Below, in pieces: positions 1 through 10,534 of a stretch of 64,000 bases of DNA. The DNA is from Zygotorulaspora mrakii (lineage: Eukaryota > Ascomycota > Saccharomycetes > Saccharomycetales > Saccharomycetaceae), in the NCBI RefSeq assembly GCF_013402915.1, contig NC_050726.1, positions 575,501 through 639,500 on the forward strand. The letters are read 5' to 3'. A program made the position numbers and the translations under genes. The notes under the pieces were generated by a model. It had not been told where the DNA came from and did not search any database. It worked only from the letters and a program-made list of their open reading frames with translations. Position 1 is the stretch's first letter. Each line of letters starts with the position of its first letter.

Positions 1-168
1 AGATAAACTCATCATGCAGTTTCTTGTCACTCTTACAAAGCTACCGATCCGCAAGTGCATATATTATAGTCCCTACACTCAAGGCTTGTATTTGGATTTC
101 AAGATATACATTTTTTGCCCATCTCATCGCCTGGTGAAAAAGATGCTCTTACGTACCTATAAGAATAC
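1..168. other. Left edge, no gene seen
   Basis: AT-rich sequence between the window edge and the stop codon of DAL3. It should hold the DAL3 3' end signals. I see no open frame or RNA gene in it, and the neighbouring gene lies outside the window. Confidence 0.5.
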
Positions 169-780
169 TTAATCGATAAAAAGTTCAATTGTGATCTCGG
201 AATCGGCATAATGTGTCTCAACACAGTCCTTTTCTGGTGCATGCTCATCTAAAAACTCATATATCAATACGCCAAAGTCCACGTACTCTTGTTGGCCTAG
301 GACAATCATTGGCGCATGCCAAATTCCGGCACCATAAGTAACAGCTTGATTTCCCCTGCATAAAAAGGCCTTCAATGTTGACAGATCGGGCTTGGCTGTG
401 GTCTTGTATTCCAATGCAACAACCACAAGGTAAGATATTTCATCTTCAGGGCGGCCCATTGGCAAGAAAGTCTGTGAACTATGCGGGTGCATCTCCAGCA
501 CATTTATCGAGTGCTGCACTTTCCTACTGGATTGCGTTGCTTTGAAACGAGCCTGTAAATGTGGCTTAGGAAAACATCTAAATAGATTCCAGTTTGGTGG
601 ACAGCTAACGGGAGCTGGATTCTGAACTTTACTGACTTGCAGCAGTTTTATCGCCGTACCTTGATTAGCATTTTTCGCAGACTGATCAAGTTTGGCGACT
701 TCTTCTCCTGGTGAGATTATACTCCCATATGGGGAAAAGGCTTTGATTGTCAATGGATTTGCGCAAGCTTCAATTGGCAT
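169..780 (-). CDS. DAL3: Ureidoglycolate lyase
   Basis: Splits ureidoglycolate into glyoxylate and urea, the last allantoin-specific step before urea amidolyase. The 203-residue protein matches S. cerevisiae Dal3 (about 195 residues) along its length. Landmarks are an N-terminal YGSIISPGEE stretch, NQGTAIKLLQV, a HPHSSQTFLPMGR block and the WHAPMIVLG segment of the cupin-like ureidoglycolate lyase fold, ending near the conserved EKDCVETHY. The frame is open for 15 more codons upstream, but the ATG at 780 gives the family length and N-terminus. It diverges from TYR1, and two GATAAG sites about 100-140 bp upstream fit nitrogen-catabolite control. It is placed next to TYR1 rather than seen beside other DAL genes. 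Confidence 0.93.
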   Translation of the reverse strand: MPIEACANPLTIKAFSPYGSIISPGEEVAKLDQSAKNANQGTAIKLLQVSKVQNPAPVSCPPNWNLFRCFPKPHLQARFKATQSSRKVQHSINVLEMHPHSSQTFLPMGRPEDEISYLVVVALEYKTTAKPDLSTLKAFLCRGNQAVTYGAGIWHAPMIVLGQQEYVDFGVLIYEFLDEHAPEKDCVETHYADSEITIELFID

Positions 781-875
781 TTTACTCACAGTGGTATGTT
801 GAGAAGTGAGTTGGCAAGAAATCAACTTGTTGTTCTCTGTATTAAAATGTCTGAAAGCCCAACCCGGAGATGACC

Positions 876-922
876 GATAAGGAATAGAAGCACGTAAGCT
901 ACATTTAATATTTATTGATAAG
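876..922. promoter_or_regulatory. GATA sites in DAL3-TYR1 promoter
   Basis: Two perfect GATAAG hexamers lie at 876-881 and 917-922, with weaker GATAAA copies at 1040 and 1050, in the divergent DAL3-TYR1 region. GATAAG is the binding core of Gln3/Gat1-type GATA factors that drive allantoin catabolism genes under poor nitrogen. The assignment to DAL3 is inferred from its function and distance. Nothing else was recognised in the 521-bp region. Confidence 0.6.
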
Positions 923-1301
923 AGGCATGCCGTATATAAAAATTTTCACATCAAACACAACTGAGCAGTAGCTACAGAAATCTGTGATACTTGACTGAAA
1001 AGTAATGGTGGCAGAACCTCCGACTTCCACCATTGACAAGATAAAAAGCGATAAATCACATGAAAATGATCATCTTGCAAGCTCTAGCTATATTCTAGAG
1101 AAGCTTTAGCTTTAGATTAATTACTGAGGACTTTGCACCAACATGGCTTGACATTTCATGCCTTTTGTAATCGTGAAGTTTTTTGTACATCAGTATATTG
1201 ACGGCTTCGTAAGATCTTGTTGATGAGAAAAATGATCTTGAAATTAAAAGAACACAAAATAGAATTAGTTAAACTTTCGAAGTCTTCTTGATACCTTTAA
1301 C

Positions 1302-2660
1302 ATGGTCTCAGAGGAGCAGGTCAAGAAATGGAAAGCTACCAAGACAATTGGGATAATTGGCCTTGGGGACATGGGGCTACTGTATGCGACAAAATTCTCA
1401 GAGGCCGGATGGAAGGTTGTCTGTTGTGATAAGGAAGCATTATATGATCAGCTAAAGGAAAAGTATGCAGGCTGCAAGTTTGAGCTTGTGGTGAATGGTC
1501 ACTACGTGTCAAGAGTGAGCGACTACACAATTTATAGTGTTGAAGCTGAAAACATTGACAAAATTGTATCCATGTATGGTCCTTCGACGAAATTGGAGGG
1601 GATCGTTGGGGGTCAGACCAGTTGCAAATACGCAGAAATTGCTGCATTTGAAAAGCATGTACCGTCAGATGTTAGAATTGTTTCTGTTCATTCTTTACAT
1701 GGACCTAGAGTTAACAGTGAGGGTCAACCATTAGTGATGATAAGACACCGTTGTGCCAGTGATGCGGAATTTGACTTCGCTCAGTCAGTGCTGGCATGCT
1801 TGAAGAGCAAAATTGTTTATTTAACACAAGAAGAACATGATAGGATTACAGCAGATACACAGGCAGTTACGCATGCTGCATTTTTAAGCATGGGAGCAGC
1901 TTGGGCAAAATTAAAAATATACCCTTGGATTTTGGGAGATGATAACGACAAATGGTACGGTGGATTGGAAAACGTCAAAATGAATATATCATTGAGAATT
2001 TATTCAAACAAGTGGCACGTTTATGCTGGGCTGGCAATAACTAATCCATCCGCTCATGATCAAATTTTACAATATGCCACGAGCTGTACAGAATTATATA
2101 CTCTATTTGTGAAAAGAAATGAAAATCAATTAATTGAAAGAGTGAAAAAGGCTAAAGAATTTGTATTTAATAACCATAAGGGTTTCCTACTACTGGACGA
2201 CAAGTTGCTAGATAAATATTCCCTCTTCACGAACCGAAATTCTTCTAAACCAATTCAAACTGTTCCAAACTCACATTTATCATTATTAGCAATTGTTGAT
2301 TCATGGCATAAACTAGGCATTAATCCTTATGATCATATGATTTGTTCTACTCCATTATTCAGAGTTTTCTTAGGAGTTACTGAGTACCTTTTTTTAACTC
2401 CTGGATTACTGGAACAAACAATAAAAGCTGCCGTCTTTGATGAATCCTTTAGAAAAGATGATTTAGAATTTGTCGTTGCAGCGAGAGATTGGAGTTCGAT
2501 AGTGTCATTCGCTAACTTCGATATATACAGAAGACGATTTGAAGAAATACAAAAGTTTTTTGAACCAATGTTTCCGGAAGCAAATAGAATTGGTAATGAG
2601 ATGTTAAAGACAATTTCAAGATACGCTCCAGAATCCAACCAAAAACATGCAAATGCCTAA
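1302..2660 (+). CDS. TYR1: Prephenate dehydrogenase (NADP+)
   Basis: Oxidatively decarboxylates prephenate to 4-hydroxyphenylpyruvate, the committed step to tyrosine, in the cytosol. The protein has 452 residues, the same as I recall for S. cerevisiae Tyr1. The N-terminal Rossmann fold starts at residue 14 with the dinucleotide-binding glycines G20-x-G22-x-x-G25. It is followed by the VGGQTSCK and SVHSLHGP blocks that carry substrate-site residues of the family. The C-terminal half is the helical dimerisation domain. Its convergent neighbour on the right is UBS1, followed by ARL1, the same trio as in S. cerevisiae (YBR164-166), so synteny supports the call. I saw no Gcn4 site of the TGACTC type upstream. 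Confidence 0.97.
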   Translation: MVSEEQVKKWKATKTIGIIGLGDMGLLYATKFSEAGWKVVCCDKEALYDQLKEKYAGCKFELVVNGHYVSRVSDYTIYSVEAENIDKIVSMYGPSTKLEGIVGGQTSCKYAEIAAFEKHVPSDVRIVSVHSLHGPRVNSEGQPLVMIRHRCASDAEFDFAQSVLACLKSKIVYLTQEEHDRITADTQAVTHAAFLSMGAAWAKLKIYPWILGDDNDKWYGGLENVKMNISLRIYSNKWHVYAGLAITNPSAHDQILQYATSCTELYTLFVKRNENQLIERVKKAKEFVFNNHKGFLLLDDKLLDKYSLFTNRNSSKPIQTVPNSHLSLLAIVDSWHKLGINPYDHMICSTPLFRVFLGVTEYLFLTPGLLEQTIKAAVFDESFRKDDLEFVVAARDWSSIVSFANFDIYRRRFEEIQKFFEPMFPEANRIGNEMLKTISRYAPESNQKHANA

Positions 2661-2764
2661 ATAAAGTTGTTAATTTTAGATACAATATGTACAAACAACT
2701 ACACCAGAGAGAAAATTCTATTTCTCTTTTTTCGTTACCTTCATTAAGAAATGAAACATTTCTA

Positions 2765-3475
2765 TCATTTTCTAGCTCGTTTTAGAGTTGATGCTACCTC
2801 AAAGTCGTCTGACTCAACATTGCCCGACCATCGTCTCTTGGAAAATGGATTGGCTCCCCGTGCAAAGCTATCATCACATGCAATTAGATTACTCTCGTTA
2901 TAACTCTCATCTGTAGATCCATTATCGACTGTTGTGTTGGATCCCACCTTCCTGGTCTGGTGCGTCGATTGCCCAATTCTCTTGCTGTGATCTTTGATCA
3001 TTTCGTAGTCTCCAGGGGCCAGGCAACCTACTAGTTCAGGAAAATTCAACTTGAAATCTCGACACACGATTCTATTCCATGCAAAACAAAACCTCGATTC
3101 CTGTTCATGGACAGCACTCAAAGTCTCTGCATGCTCGAAAAAGAGCTTCCATATGCGCTGCAGCAGAGCAAAAAACCCATAGTCGATGAGAAGATAGTTG
3201 AGATGTGTCAAAGATATATTTCTGTTGACCGGGAACCTATTGTTGGGCGTCAAACATCTCAATATTATTGACGGTTCCTCTTCACTGCCAACAAACAGCC
3301 GCAAATACAGCTCTGCATGCTTCAGGGGCTGATTAATCACCAAATGCCATACATGCAAATTGGAGTCTTGTGGTTTCAAATGAAATAGTATGCTATTTTT
3401 GTCCCTGATATGCTGATAATGGCGTGAAATCTGCTTCCAGTCCCTGAGAAGTCTTCGTGTGAGTAATCCTACCAT
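2765..3475 (-). CDS. UBS1: UBC-like protein, Cdc34 suppressor type
   Basis: In S. cerevisiae Ubs1 is a ubiquitin-conjugating-enzyme-like protein that positively affects Cdc34 and its nuclear export. This 236-residue protein begins with a RRLLRDWKQISRH helix typical of the first helix of E2-like folds. It then has E2-like beta-strand segments (FHLKPQDSNLHVWHLVI) and an NNRFPVNRNISL segment in the place of the E2 active-site region. I do not see a catalytic E2 cysteine motif, as expected for a non-enzymatic family member. The frame runs five codons further upstream but the first ATG is at 3475. The family is divergent, so identification rests largely on its position between TYR1 and ARL1. The C-terminal 60 residues are polar and probably unstructured. 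Confidence 0.8.
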   Translation of the reverse strand: MVGLLTRRLLRDWKQISRHYQHIRDKNSILFHLKPQDSNLHVWHLVINQPLKHAELYLRLFVGSEEEPSIILRCLTPNNRFPVNRNISLTHLNYLLIDYGFFALLQRIWKLFFEHAETLSAVHEQESRFCFAWNRIVCRDFKLNFPELVGCLAPGDYEMIKDHSKRIGQSTHQTRKVGSNTTVDNGSTDESYNESNLIACDDSFARGANPFSKRRWSGNVESDDFEVASTLKRARK

Positions 3476-4143
3476 CTTTACACCATACAAAACAAAGAGA
3501 GAACTTTACTACTGGCTATTCCTCTGGGGTTGTCCTCAGTACCTTACCGTTCACTAATCTATAGGTCTCTGCAGGTCCATCTTTTCATTCTTTTATTTAT
3601 AAGAGGTAGGAAGTCTGATCCCGGACAAAATCCAATTCAGAAAATCGGAATATTAAAAAGCACACCGGACAGTCGCTATATACGTAGGTGACAGGGTAAT
3701 AGTAAAACTATCATTAAAAACGAGCCCGGTAGGGTAAATATTACAAGATGGTTACCCGCTTTTAATAGCCGGACAAGGGCATATTTCTCTCACGTGATGT
3801 CGCTTTTTGATCTCGGACAGTTTGGGGAGGGTTACCGCTATTTTTCTCTGTTGCGAAACGATAAATTGCAAATCAAAAGGAACATTAGTAAGGTGGTAGA
3901 GACCTGGGAACATTATTGAAGTGAATTGCGATACCTGGCACGACTTTCTCGACCCTCCAGTAGAAGTGGCTGTCATTTGTTTGCTCTTTTTTTTGCTGTT
4001 TTCTGAGTGCATCAGTTTCCCGAGCAGGTAGGATAGTTGACACGGTATTGTGCAATATAGAACAGTAGGGTTCGGCAGGTCAGGTTCTTCCACATTTGTG
4101 CGCCATATATTATTTTGCATCATAACATTCACCTTCAGTCAAG
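3476..4143. promoter_or_regulatory. UBS1-ARL1 divergent promoter
   Basis: The 668-bp region between two divergent start codons holds a perfect Reb1 core TTACCCG at 3752-3758 and a palindromic E-box TCACGTGA at 3790-3797 (Cbf1 type). Both are common in yeast promoters. A 126-codon open frame on the minus strand here has no recognisable features and is treated as chance. Confidence 0.55.
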
Positions 4144-4701
4144 ATGGGAAATTTTTTCAGCTCCATGTTTGATCGATTGTGGGGTGTCAACAAGGAATTG
4201 AGAATATTGATTTTGGGCCTGGACGGTGCCGGTAAGACGACGATATTGTATAGACTGCAAATTGGTGAAGTGGTGACAACTAAACCCACAATCGGATTTA
4301 ACGTTGAGACATTGAGCTATAAGAACTTGAAATTGAACGTGTGGGATCTAGGTGGTCAGACAAGTATCCGACCTTACTGGCGCTGCTACTATACTGATAC
4401 GGCAGCGGTAATATTCGTGGTAGATTCGACCGATAAGGATCGTATGGCTACAGCTTCAAAGGAATTGCATGTTATGCTGCAGGAGGAGGAGCTGCAAGAC
4501 GCGGCCTTGCTGGTTTTTGCCAACAAGCAGGATCAGCCAGGTGCTCTGAGTGCGACAGAGGTATCTAAGGAGCTGAATCTGGTTGAATTGAAGGACAGAA
4601 GCTGGTCCATTGTGGCTTCAAGTGCTATTAGAGGTGAGGGTATCACCGAAGGATTGGACTGGCTAATCGACGTGATAAAGGAGGAACAGCTCGCTGCCTA
4701 A
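4144..4701 (+). CDS. ARL1: ARF-like GTPase of the trans-Golgi
   Basis: Small GTPase that acts at the trans-Golgi, recruiting GRIP-domain golgins and working in vesicle tethering. The 185 residues contain every family motif. These are Gly2 for N-myristoylation, the P-loop G25-LDGAGKT-32, the switch I region PTIGFN, switch II DLGGQ at 68-72, and the guanine-specificity motif N127-KQD-130, followed by a SAIRGEGI stretch in the G5 position. The family usually has about 183 residues. It is divergent from UBS1 and tandem with CQD1. Confidence 0.97.
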   Translation: MGNFFSSMFDRLWGVNKELRILILGLDGAGKTTILYRLQIGEVVTTKPTIGFNVETLSYKNLKLNVWDLGGQTSIRPYWRCYYTDTAAVIFVVDSTDKDRMATASKELHVMLQEEELQDAALLVFANKQDQPGALSATEVSKELNLVELKDRSWSIVASSAIRGEGITEGLDWLIDVIKEEQLAA

Positions 4702-4966
4702 AAGAAAAAACCCTTTGTTTTGCAATTAATGTACGCATATACCTATATACTCATAAATAATTGATGCTTTAAAAAGTGATGCTGGGAACAGTTTATTCTT
4801 GGGCAGTTTTACCTTTCCGCTTTTCTTGTTTGTTATATTGGTAATTGAATATGGCACATATTCCAAAACAAAAAAGCGGGAGGCTCAGGGACCATTGCTC
4901 AACAATACGAACTCGCCGTAGAAGTGGAAGCGTGAAAGTGTCAAAACTATCGCAATCATATTCAAG

Positions 4967-7015
4967 ATGCTGCTGCGATATTCATTAAACAATTCATGGA
5001 GATTTTTTCAGAGAACCGGTCAATCTTTCAGGGGTTCATCGGTTCGCAAAATGTTAATACCCACAAGTTGCATAATATACCTGACGCAACAGCACAGGAG
5101 GCGCTATAGTTTGCTTAATGAGACCGTGGAACCCAGTCCTTATGGTGATACATTTGAAATGGGGCTATACTTGACTTCACAGAGGGAATTGCAGCAAAAC
5201 ATCGAAGAAGCACGTCAAAGAAAGCTCAAAAAATCACATAACATCCTTAGCTATTGTTCTAGGAAAATATGGTATATTATAAAAGATGAATTGTTGGAAC
5301 CAATATTTACACTGCTACGATTTTTAGAATTGTCAGTAATATTCATTCCAGTTTTGATGGTCTATCCAATATCCTTCTTTGGTAGACACCATAGATCAAA
5401 CAATGATGAATTTGCCAGTGAAACTGCGGGTTCACTTTTATGGTATAAGATACTTCGTAAAGCATTGGAGATAGGTGGACCCAGTTTCATTAAATTGGGT
5501 CAGTGGGCAGGCTCCCGGACCGATATTTTTTCGAAGGGACTATGTCAAGAATTAGGTCAGCTACACAGTAATGGCAAAGCACATTCATTGCAATATACAA
5601 AGGATAAAATTTGTGAAAGTTTGGGAGATGAATTTAAATTTGATGATATCTTTGAAGAGTTTAGGGAAACTCCCTTGGGCGTGGGCGCAATCGCACAAGT
5701 TTATGTTGGTAAACTGTCGGATGAGTTTCTCAAACGAAAGCAAATTAAAAGTCAAATTGGTGATAATGGTAAAAGATGGTGTGCTGTTAAAGTCATACAT
5801 CCACATGCCAGCAAAAAAGTAAACCGAGATTTGCGAATTATGAGTTTCTTCGCTAATACAATAGACATGATCCCAACAATGGTATGGCTTTCACTTCCAA
5901 GTGAAGTTGAAAACTTTAGTATTTTAATGAGATTACAGTTGGACTTAAGGATTGAGTGTTTAAATCTTGGCAGGTTCAATGAAAATTTCAAAGGTTCTTT
6001 GCAAGTCAAGTTCCCTAAAGGTTTTCCAGACTTTTCAAGCCGGGACGTTCTGTTTGAAGAATACATTCATGGTTTCTCAATGGAGCAATTCTTGAGGGCT
6101 AAAGACGACTTGAAAAATGTGGAGCTTTGTCAATCTGTCAGCGGCCCCTTCATTGATTCCTTTTTGAAAATGCTGATACTTGATGATTTCGTTCATGCCG
6201 ATTTGCATCCTGGTAATGTTATGATAAGATTTGTCAAGACCAATAGATATGATACAAAAATTACATCTACAGAGGAAGAGACATTCAAGATTGTGGATTC
6301 CCTGAACAAGAAATTTAAAAATAATGATCCTACTTTTATTGATGAACTTAGAGAAGATCTGACAGATTTTGAACCTCAAATTTGTTTCATAGATGCTGGA
6401 CTGATTACTGAATTAAATAAAAAGAATAGGACAAATTTCATTGCATTATTTAACGCTCTGGCGAGATTTGATGGATATCGTGCCGGAGAATTAATGATTG
6501 AAAGATCAAAGACCCCTGAAACGGCAATTGACAAAGAAATGTTCGCATTCAAGGTCGAGAAGCTAGTTAACAAAGTGAAAAAGAGGACATTTACTTTAGG
6601 GACTGTTTCAATAGGCGATTTGTTGGATCAAATGCTCAGTATGGTTAGATCACACCATGTAAGAATGGAGGGAGATTTTGTTTCTGTAGTTGTTGCTATA
6701 TTGTTGTTGGAAGGAATAGGTCGGCAGCTGGACCCTGACTTAGATTTATTTGCAAGGTTCGTATCATTTTTTTTAATCTACGGATTTTATGACTATTGAG
6801 AAAGGCATTAATACTAACATCACTAATCATTTAGCTCATTACCGATATTGAGAGAATTCGGAATGCAAAGAGAAGCTACCAGTTTACTTAATGACACTAG
6901 TACATTTTCCATGTTAAAGGTGTGGATAGGACTAGAATTGCGCTCGTTAATGAGCTCGTCAGTAAGAAGCATATTTGAACTGATAAAGAGTGACCAATTG
7001 TGCCCCAACTATTAA
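4967..7015 (+). CDS. CQD1: Mitochondrial ABC1/UbiB-family kinase-like protein, spliced
   Basis: Atypical kinase-like protein of the ABC1/ADCK (UbiB) family, of the ADCK2-like type. In S. cerevisiae Cqd1 (YPL109C) is a mitochondrial protein that influences coenzyme Q distribution. The coding sequence is join(4967..6756, 6835..7015), giving 656 residues, close to the 657 I recall for Cqd1. The basic N-terminus looks like a mitochondrial presequence, and a hydrophobic segment lies near residues 115-140. Family motifs are the KxGQ signature K176-L-G-Q179, an Ala-rich loop around 235-245 (GVGAIAQVYVGKL), H410-ADLHPGN-417 and D476-AG. Exon 2 adds a C-terminus starting SLPILREFG, which continues the UbiB fold. 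Without splicing the frame stops at 6799 with an unrelated hydrophobic tail. Confidence 0.88.
6757..6834 (+). other. CQD1: Spliceosomal intron in CQD1
   Basis: A 78-nt intron is predicted from a 5' splice site GTTCGT (non-consensus, normal GTATGT) to a 3' TTTAG. A perfect yeast branch point TACTAAC lies at 6812-6818, 17 nt from the 3' end. Removing it joins codon AG|C in frame and opens 60 further codons. The only GT that keeps both the conserved upstream block and the downstream frame is the one at 6757. From memory the S. cerevisiae orthologue YPL109C is also an intron gene. Confidence 0.82.
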
Positions 7016-7063
7016 ATTTGATGTAGAGCTAAAAATCACATCAGGAACAGTATCTTAACAGTT

Positions 7064-10000
7064 CTATTTGTGATTCATCCTGTATGCACTCACAGAACTC
7101 TGAATCCTTGAGACAATCTCGTTGCACTCCTCTGGTGACACTGCTTCAAAATAATACCTTTTCATTTCATGTTGGCCCTTTTTAAAGAATAGTTTAAAGT
7201 ACTCAGGAACTCTTTTTGATCTTTTTATCAAGACAACCTGACTTATATGTATCGATTTGGTTTTGACATTTTCATGCCAATGCAATTGTTTTTCGGGAGG
7301 AACGATATATATATAGTCTCCATCCAATGCCAAAGCCCTTTCGTGCTTATTCATCAAGGACATTTGTTGTCTCCTCCAGACCTTGTATTTATGGTATGCG
7401 CCAGAGAACAAATCCTGATATGTACCAGTACCATTGCCGATGACGTTTAAAGATGATCTATTGGGTGTATAATACTGTAGAGATCCATGAAGAGATGATT
7501 TGGATGAGTTCTTGTTTTTGAAAAATCCACTTGGAGTATTTACGCCACTCGTGTTGCTCGAGCCTGATATCTGAGTAGTCAGCCCTAACCTATGTTTGGA
7601 CCCTAGTTTCTTTAGTTTACTTGGCGGCTTTGATTCCTTGACAACATTCTGCTGCTTCTCACCATCTACTGGTTGCAAGTATGCGTTAAGCGGCTCTAAT
7701 GTAAGAGGTGTCAAGTCATTACTCTGAATAGTTGGCAGTGTGGGTTTCGCAATATCAGGCATTGCTTTTTGCACTTTCAATTTTCTTGCATCCCTTTTGG
7801 ATATTATTTCAACCTCATTATTGGCGTCAAGTCTTAAAACAGTATCATTTAAGTTATATGCCAATTTTGAACCAGGCAACTTCAAAATGTAGTCATTGGG
7901 ATCCACACTTTTCATCTTGCAGTATTTCACGAGAATATCATTGATACTGGAAGTGATGAGGACACTAATGGTAGTAAAATTGAACTGTTTGTTAGTGCTG
8001 GGATACATAAAGACTTTTACATCTATGACCTTTGTATTTTTTGTTTGATTGGCATCGTCATCGTTTCCTAAAATTGGTCTATAATAACTCAATTGATTAA
8101 TTCTAGATGATGACACGTCATCTTTCGATGCTGAGGTGTCTGTCTTGTTTAGTATCTCACCTGCCAAATTATAAGGCAGAGGAGTCTCTTTGTCATTTTC
8201 ATCCATCTCCTTTTGATCCACAGTGCATAAAACAACTTCATCATCCGATAGTTGCTTGATAAGTTTGCTTCGATTAAGTTTACCAAAATTGTCTTCGAAG
8301 GGTTCACCATCTTCGTCTACAATTTTGAGACAGAATTTATTTGGATTTTGAAGCATAGCAATTGGTAGACCATCATCTTTAGCATCATCATTTTTGTGCT
8401 CTCGTGAATACATGTACAGAACATACCCTATTGTTTCAAAAACAGTTGCCGACTTTCTGACATTAAGTTTGAACGGAACATGTTTATATTTTCTTGATCC
8501 TTCTATATAGACGTTCAACTTTTCTGCCTCATATTTGGGAACTTTGCTTCCAGAGACAAATGAAAAATATTCCAACACATCCGTAGGATTTTCAGGATCG
8601 AGCTTTCTCCTGTTAAACAACGAAGAAAGTTGAGAATCACTTGTGGTAGGCCTTTTGAAATCACTAATTTTGTGTATTATCAATGAATTCATTTTCACTT
8701 CAGAACGAATAGATGTAACAGACGGTCTTTCTTGCTTTGAACTAATCGCAATGTGTTGTTTATTTGAGTCACTTTTTAATTTTCCATTGTTCGCACTCGC
8801 AGATGATGAAGATCTGGTGTGGCTCCTTGTTTTACCTCCTCCCGTATTGGAATTGCTTGACAGCCTGCGATTCAGAAGGCTATGTGGTACTGACTGGTTG
8901 GAGGACCTTTTTTCCTTTGAAGGTGATATCTTATCTGAGGATTTGATTTTCTGAACTGCGCTATCAAACGCATCATCTATAGTTGAATCGTCCTGTCCAT
9001 GATATAATCCATAGTCACCTAACGTTTTTGGTATAGAATGTGAAATTGTTCCTGGCATAACATCTGAACTATCCAACATAGACACACTTTCTAAGCCGGA
9101 CGTTCCTTCTTTGTTAAGATCATTTTCAGTGCTAAAGTCAGAATCCAGTAAAGATCTACCATAAGATGATATACTGTCCGAATCTTGCTCCTCATTCAGA
9201 ATAATCTGCTCCCCATTGGAAATATCATCATTGCTTGCGTCTATTGCTTCCAACTGCTTTGAGGAAGAGCTCCTCTCTGTGTTAGAAGGTACATTGTCCA
9301 GATCAAGTCTGTCCAGATCTTTTTCATTGATCAGGGATTCCATGTCAGAAATATATTCATCTTGGCCTGCTGTTCTCTTTTTGCTTATATTTGATATAGA
9401 ATCGTCATGATTGCTTCCTTTTGCCAGTCGTTCTGATTTGAAACTGTTATTTTTTGTGCTATCCAGTAGCGGATTCCTTGGAATAATATTTTGAGGGAAA
9501 TGATTTTTCTTCCTAAGGTTAACATTTGCACTGTTATTGGCATTATTAGTGCTATTACCGTTGTTATTATTGCTGTTGTTATTGTGATTACTATTAGTGT
9601 TGGTACCAAAAGTGACATTGTTATTGATATTGTTGTTGTTGTTGTTGTTGCCATTCGAATTTCCGTTTGTATTTGTAGTTATAAGGCTGTTACTACTTGC
9701 CTCTAAATCAAACTGATTATCCTTATCATTTGCAGCATTTTGACCATCGGACTTACTTTGCTCAGAGTCAAGTTTGAAAAAGGCTGATTGTAACCCTTCA
9801 CCATCATCGTCTTCGTCGTCATCATCGTCCTCATCCAAATTTTTGTCATAATCAAAGTTCATGTCAAATGCGATATGTTTCTTGTTGCGATTTGTAAGGC
9901 GTGCTTTCTTCTTATCGGTAGCTTTCTTTAAAGTATCATCGCTATCCTTTCTGCCCTTAAATATTCTAGAAAAAGGCAACTTCCTACCAGTCTTCTTTTT

Positions 10001-10534
10001 GACATCATTAGAGTCTGAATCTGAACTCTCAGCTTTAATGCTGGAGCCATGGAAATCCAAGCTACCGCCGTTTCTAAATCCATGTAAAGTAGGCACATCT
10101 TCTTGCAGCTTCGCGTCGTTTTCAACTTTCCACGGTACGTTCTCAACTTTCAGTGTAGATTCAACTGAATTGGTCTTCCCGTACTGCTCGTTATCTTTTG
10201 ACTCCGATTGAATATTATTGTGAGCAGACATGGATTTTTTCACCCCTGTTTTACCCTTTTTTGATTGTGTTCTAGTACTGCTACCTTTGTAATTCTCCAT
10301 ATAGCTCTCAGAAATAGGAGGAGACTCCAAATCCTGCAAGATATCCTCTCCATTTGGTGCAATATATACCCTTTTGATTTTGCCATTGAGCTGATCGTAA
10401 TTCTTTTGATTGATCTTGAACATTTGTTCCTTATCTATTGTGTAAGGCTTGATTATGCGTCTCATTAAGTCCTTTTCCGGGCACTCCCAAAAGAACTGAG
10501 CCCGCAACCTATTGATATTAGTTGTGGTATCCAT
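7064..10534 (-). CDS. AVO1: TORC2 subunit Avo1 (Sin1 family)
   Basis: Essential scaffold of TOR complex 2 at the plasma membrane that presents substrates such as Ypk1. The 1156 residues compare with about 1176 in S. cerevisiae. The N-terminus LRAQFFWECPEKDLMRRIIK is strongly conserved and sets the start at 10534, 8 codons inside the longest open frame. Residues about 60-600 are low-complexity, with acidic stretches and a long Asn tract near 290-350. The CRIM domain starts near residue 640 (PTDVLEYFSFVSGSKVPKYE), a Ras-binding-like region follows, and the last 110 residues form the PH domain (YKVWRRQQMSL onwards) that binds PI(4,5)P2. It diverges from REX4 as in S. cerevisiae. Confidence 0.96.
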   Translation of the reverse strand: MDTTTNINRLRAQFFWECPEKDLMRRIIKPYTIDKEQMFKINQKNYDQLNGKIKRVYIAPNGEDILQDLESPPISESYMENYKGSSTRTQSKKGKTGVKKSMSAHNNIQSESKDNEQYGKTNSVESTLKVENVPWKVENDAKLQEDVPTLHGFRNGGSLDFHGSSIKAESSDSDSNDVKKKTGRKLPFSRIFKGRKDSDDTLKKATDKKKARLTNRNKKHIAFDMNFDYDKNLDEDDDDDEDDDGEGLQSAFFKLDSEQSKSDGQNAANDKDNQFDLEASSNSLITTNTNGNSNGNNNNNNNINNNVTFGTNTNSNHNNNSNNNNGNSTNNANNSANVNLRKKNHFPQNIIPRNPLLDSTKNNSFKSERLAKGSNHDDSISNISKKRTAGQDEYISDMESLINEKDLDRLDLDNVPSNTERSSSSKQLEAIDASNDDISNGEQIILNEEQDSDSISSYGRSLLDSDFSTENDLNKEGTSGLESVSMLDSSDVMPGTISHSIPKTLGDYGLYHGQDDSTIDDAFDSAVQKIKSSDKISPSKEKRSSNQSVPHSLLNRRLSSNSNTGGGKTRSHTRSSSSASANNGKLKSDSNKQHIAISSKQERPSVTSIRSEVKMNSLIIHKISDFKRPTTSDSQLSSLFNRRKLDPENPTDVLEYFSFVSGSKVPKYEAEKLNVYIEGSRKYKHVPFKLNVRKSATVFETIGYVLYMYSREHKNDDAKDDGLPIAMLQNPNKFCLKIVDEDGEPFEDNFGKLNRSKLIKQLSDDEVVLCTVDQKEMDENDKETPLPYNLAGEILNKTDTSASKDDVSSSRINQLSYYRPILGNDDDANQTKNTKVIDVKVFMYPSTNKQFNFTTISVLITSSINDILVKYCKMKSVDPNDYILKLPGSKLAYNLNDTVLRLDANNEVEIISKRDARKLKVQKAMPDIAKPTLPTIQSNDLTPLTLEPLNAYLQPVDGEKQQNVVKESKPPSKLKKLGSKHRLGLTTQISGSSNTSGVNTPSGFFKNKNSSKSSLHGSLQYYTPNRSSLNVIGNGTGTYQDLFSGAYHKYKVWRRQQMSLMNKHERALALDGDYIYIVPPEKQLHWHENVKTKSIHISQVVLIKRSKRVPEYFKLFFKKGQHEMKRYYFEAVSPEECNEIVSRIQSSVSAYRMNHK
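9530..9680 (-). repeat. Asn-codon microsatellite inside AVO1
   Basis: Runs of GTT/ATT (AAC/AAT on the coding strand) encode an Asn-rich tract of about 50 residues in the disordered N-terminal part of Avo1. It keeps the frame and is likely to vary in length between strains. Confidence 0.8.

Noticed and set aside
3752..4132. 126-codon open frame on the minus strand before ARL1
   Set aside because: It overlaps the Reb1 and E-box sites of a divergent promoter and has no protein-like features.
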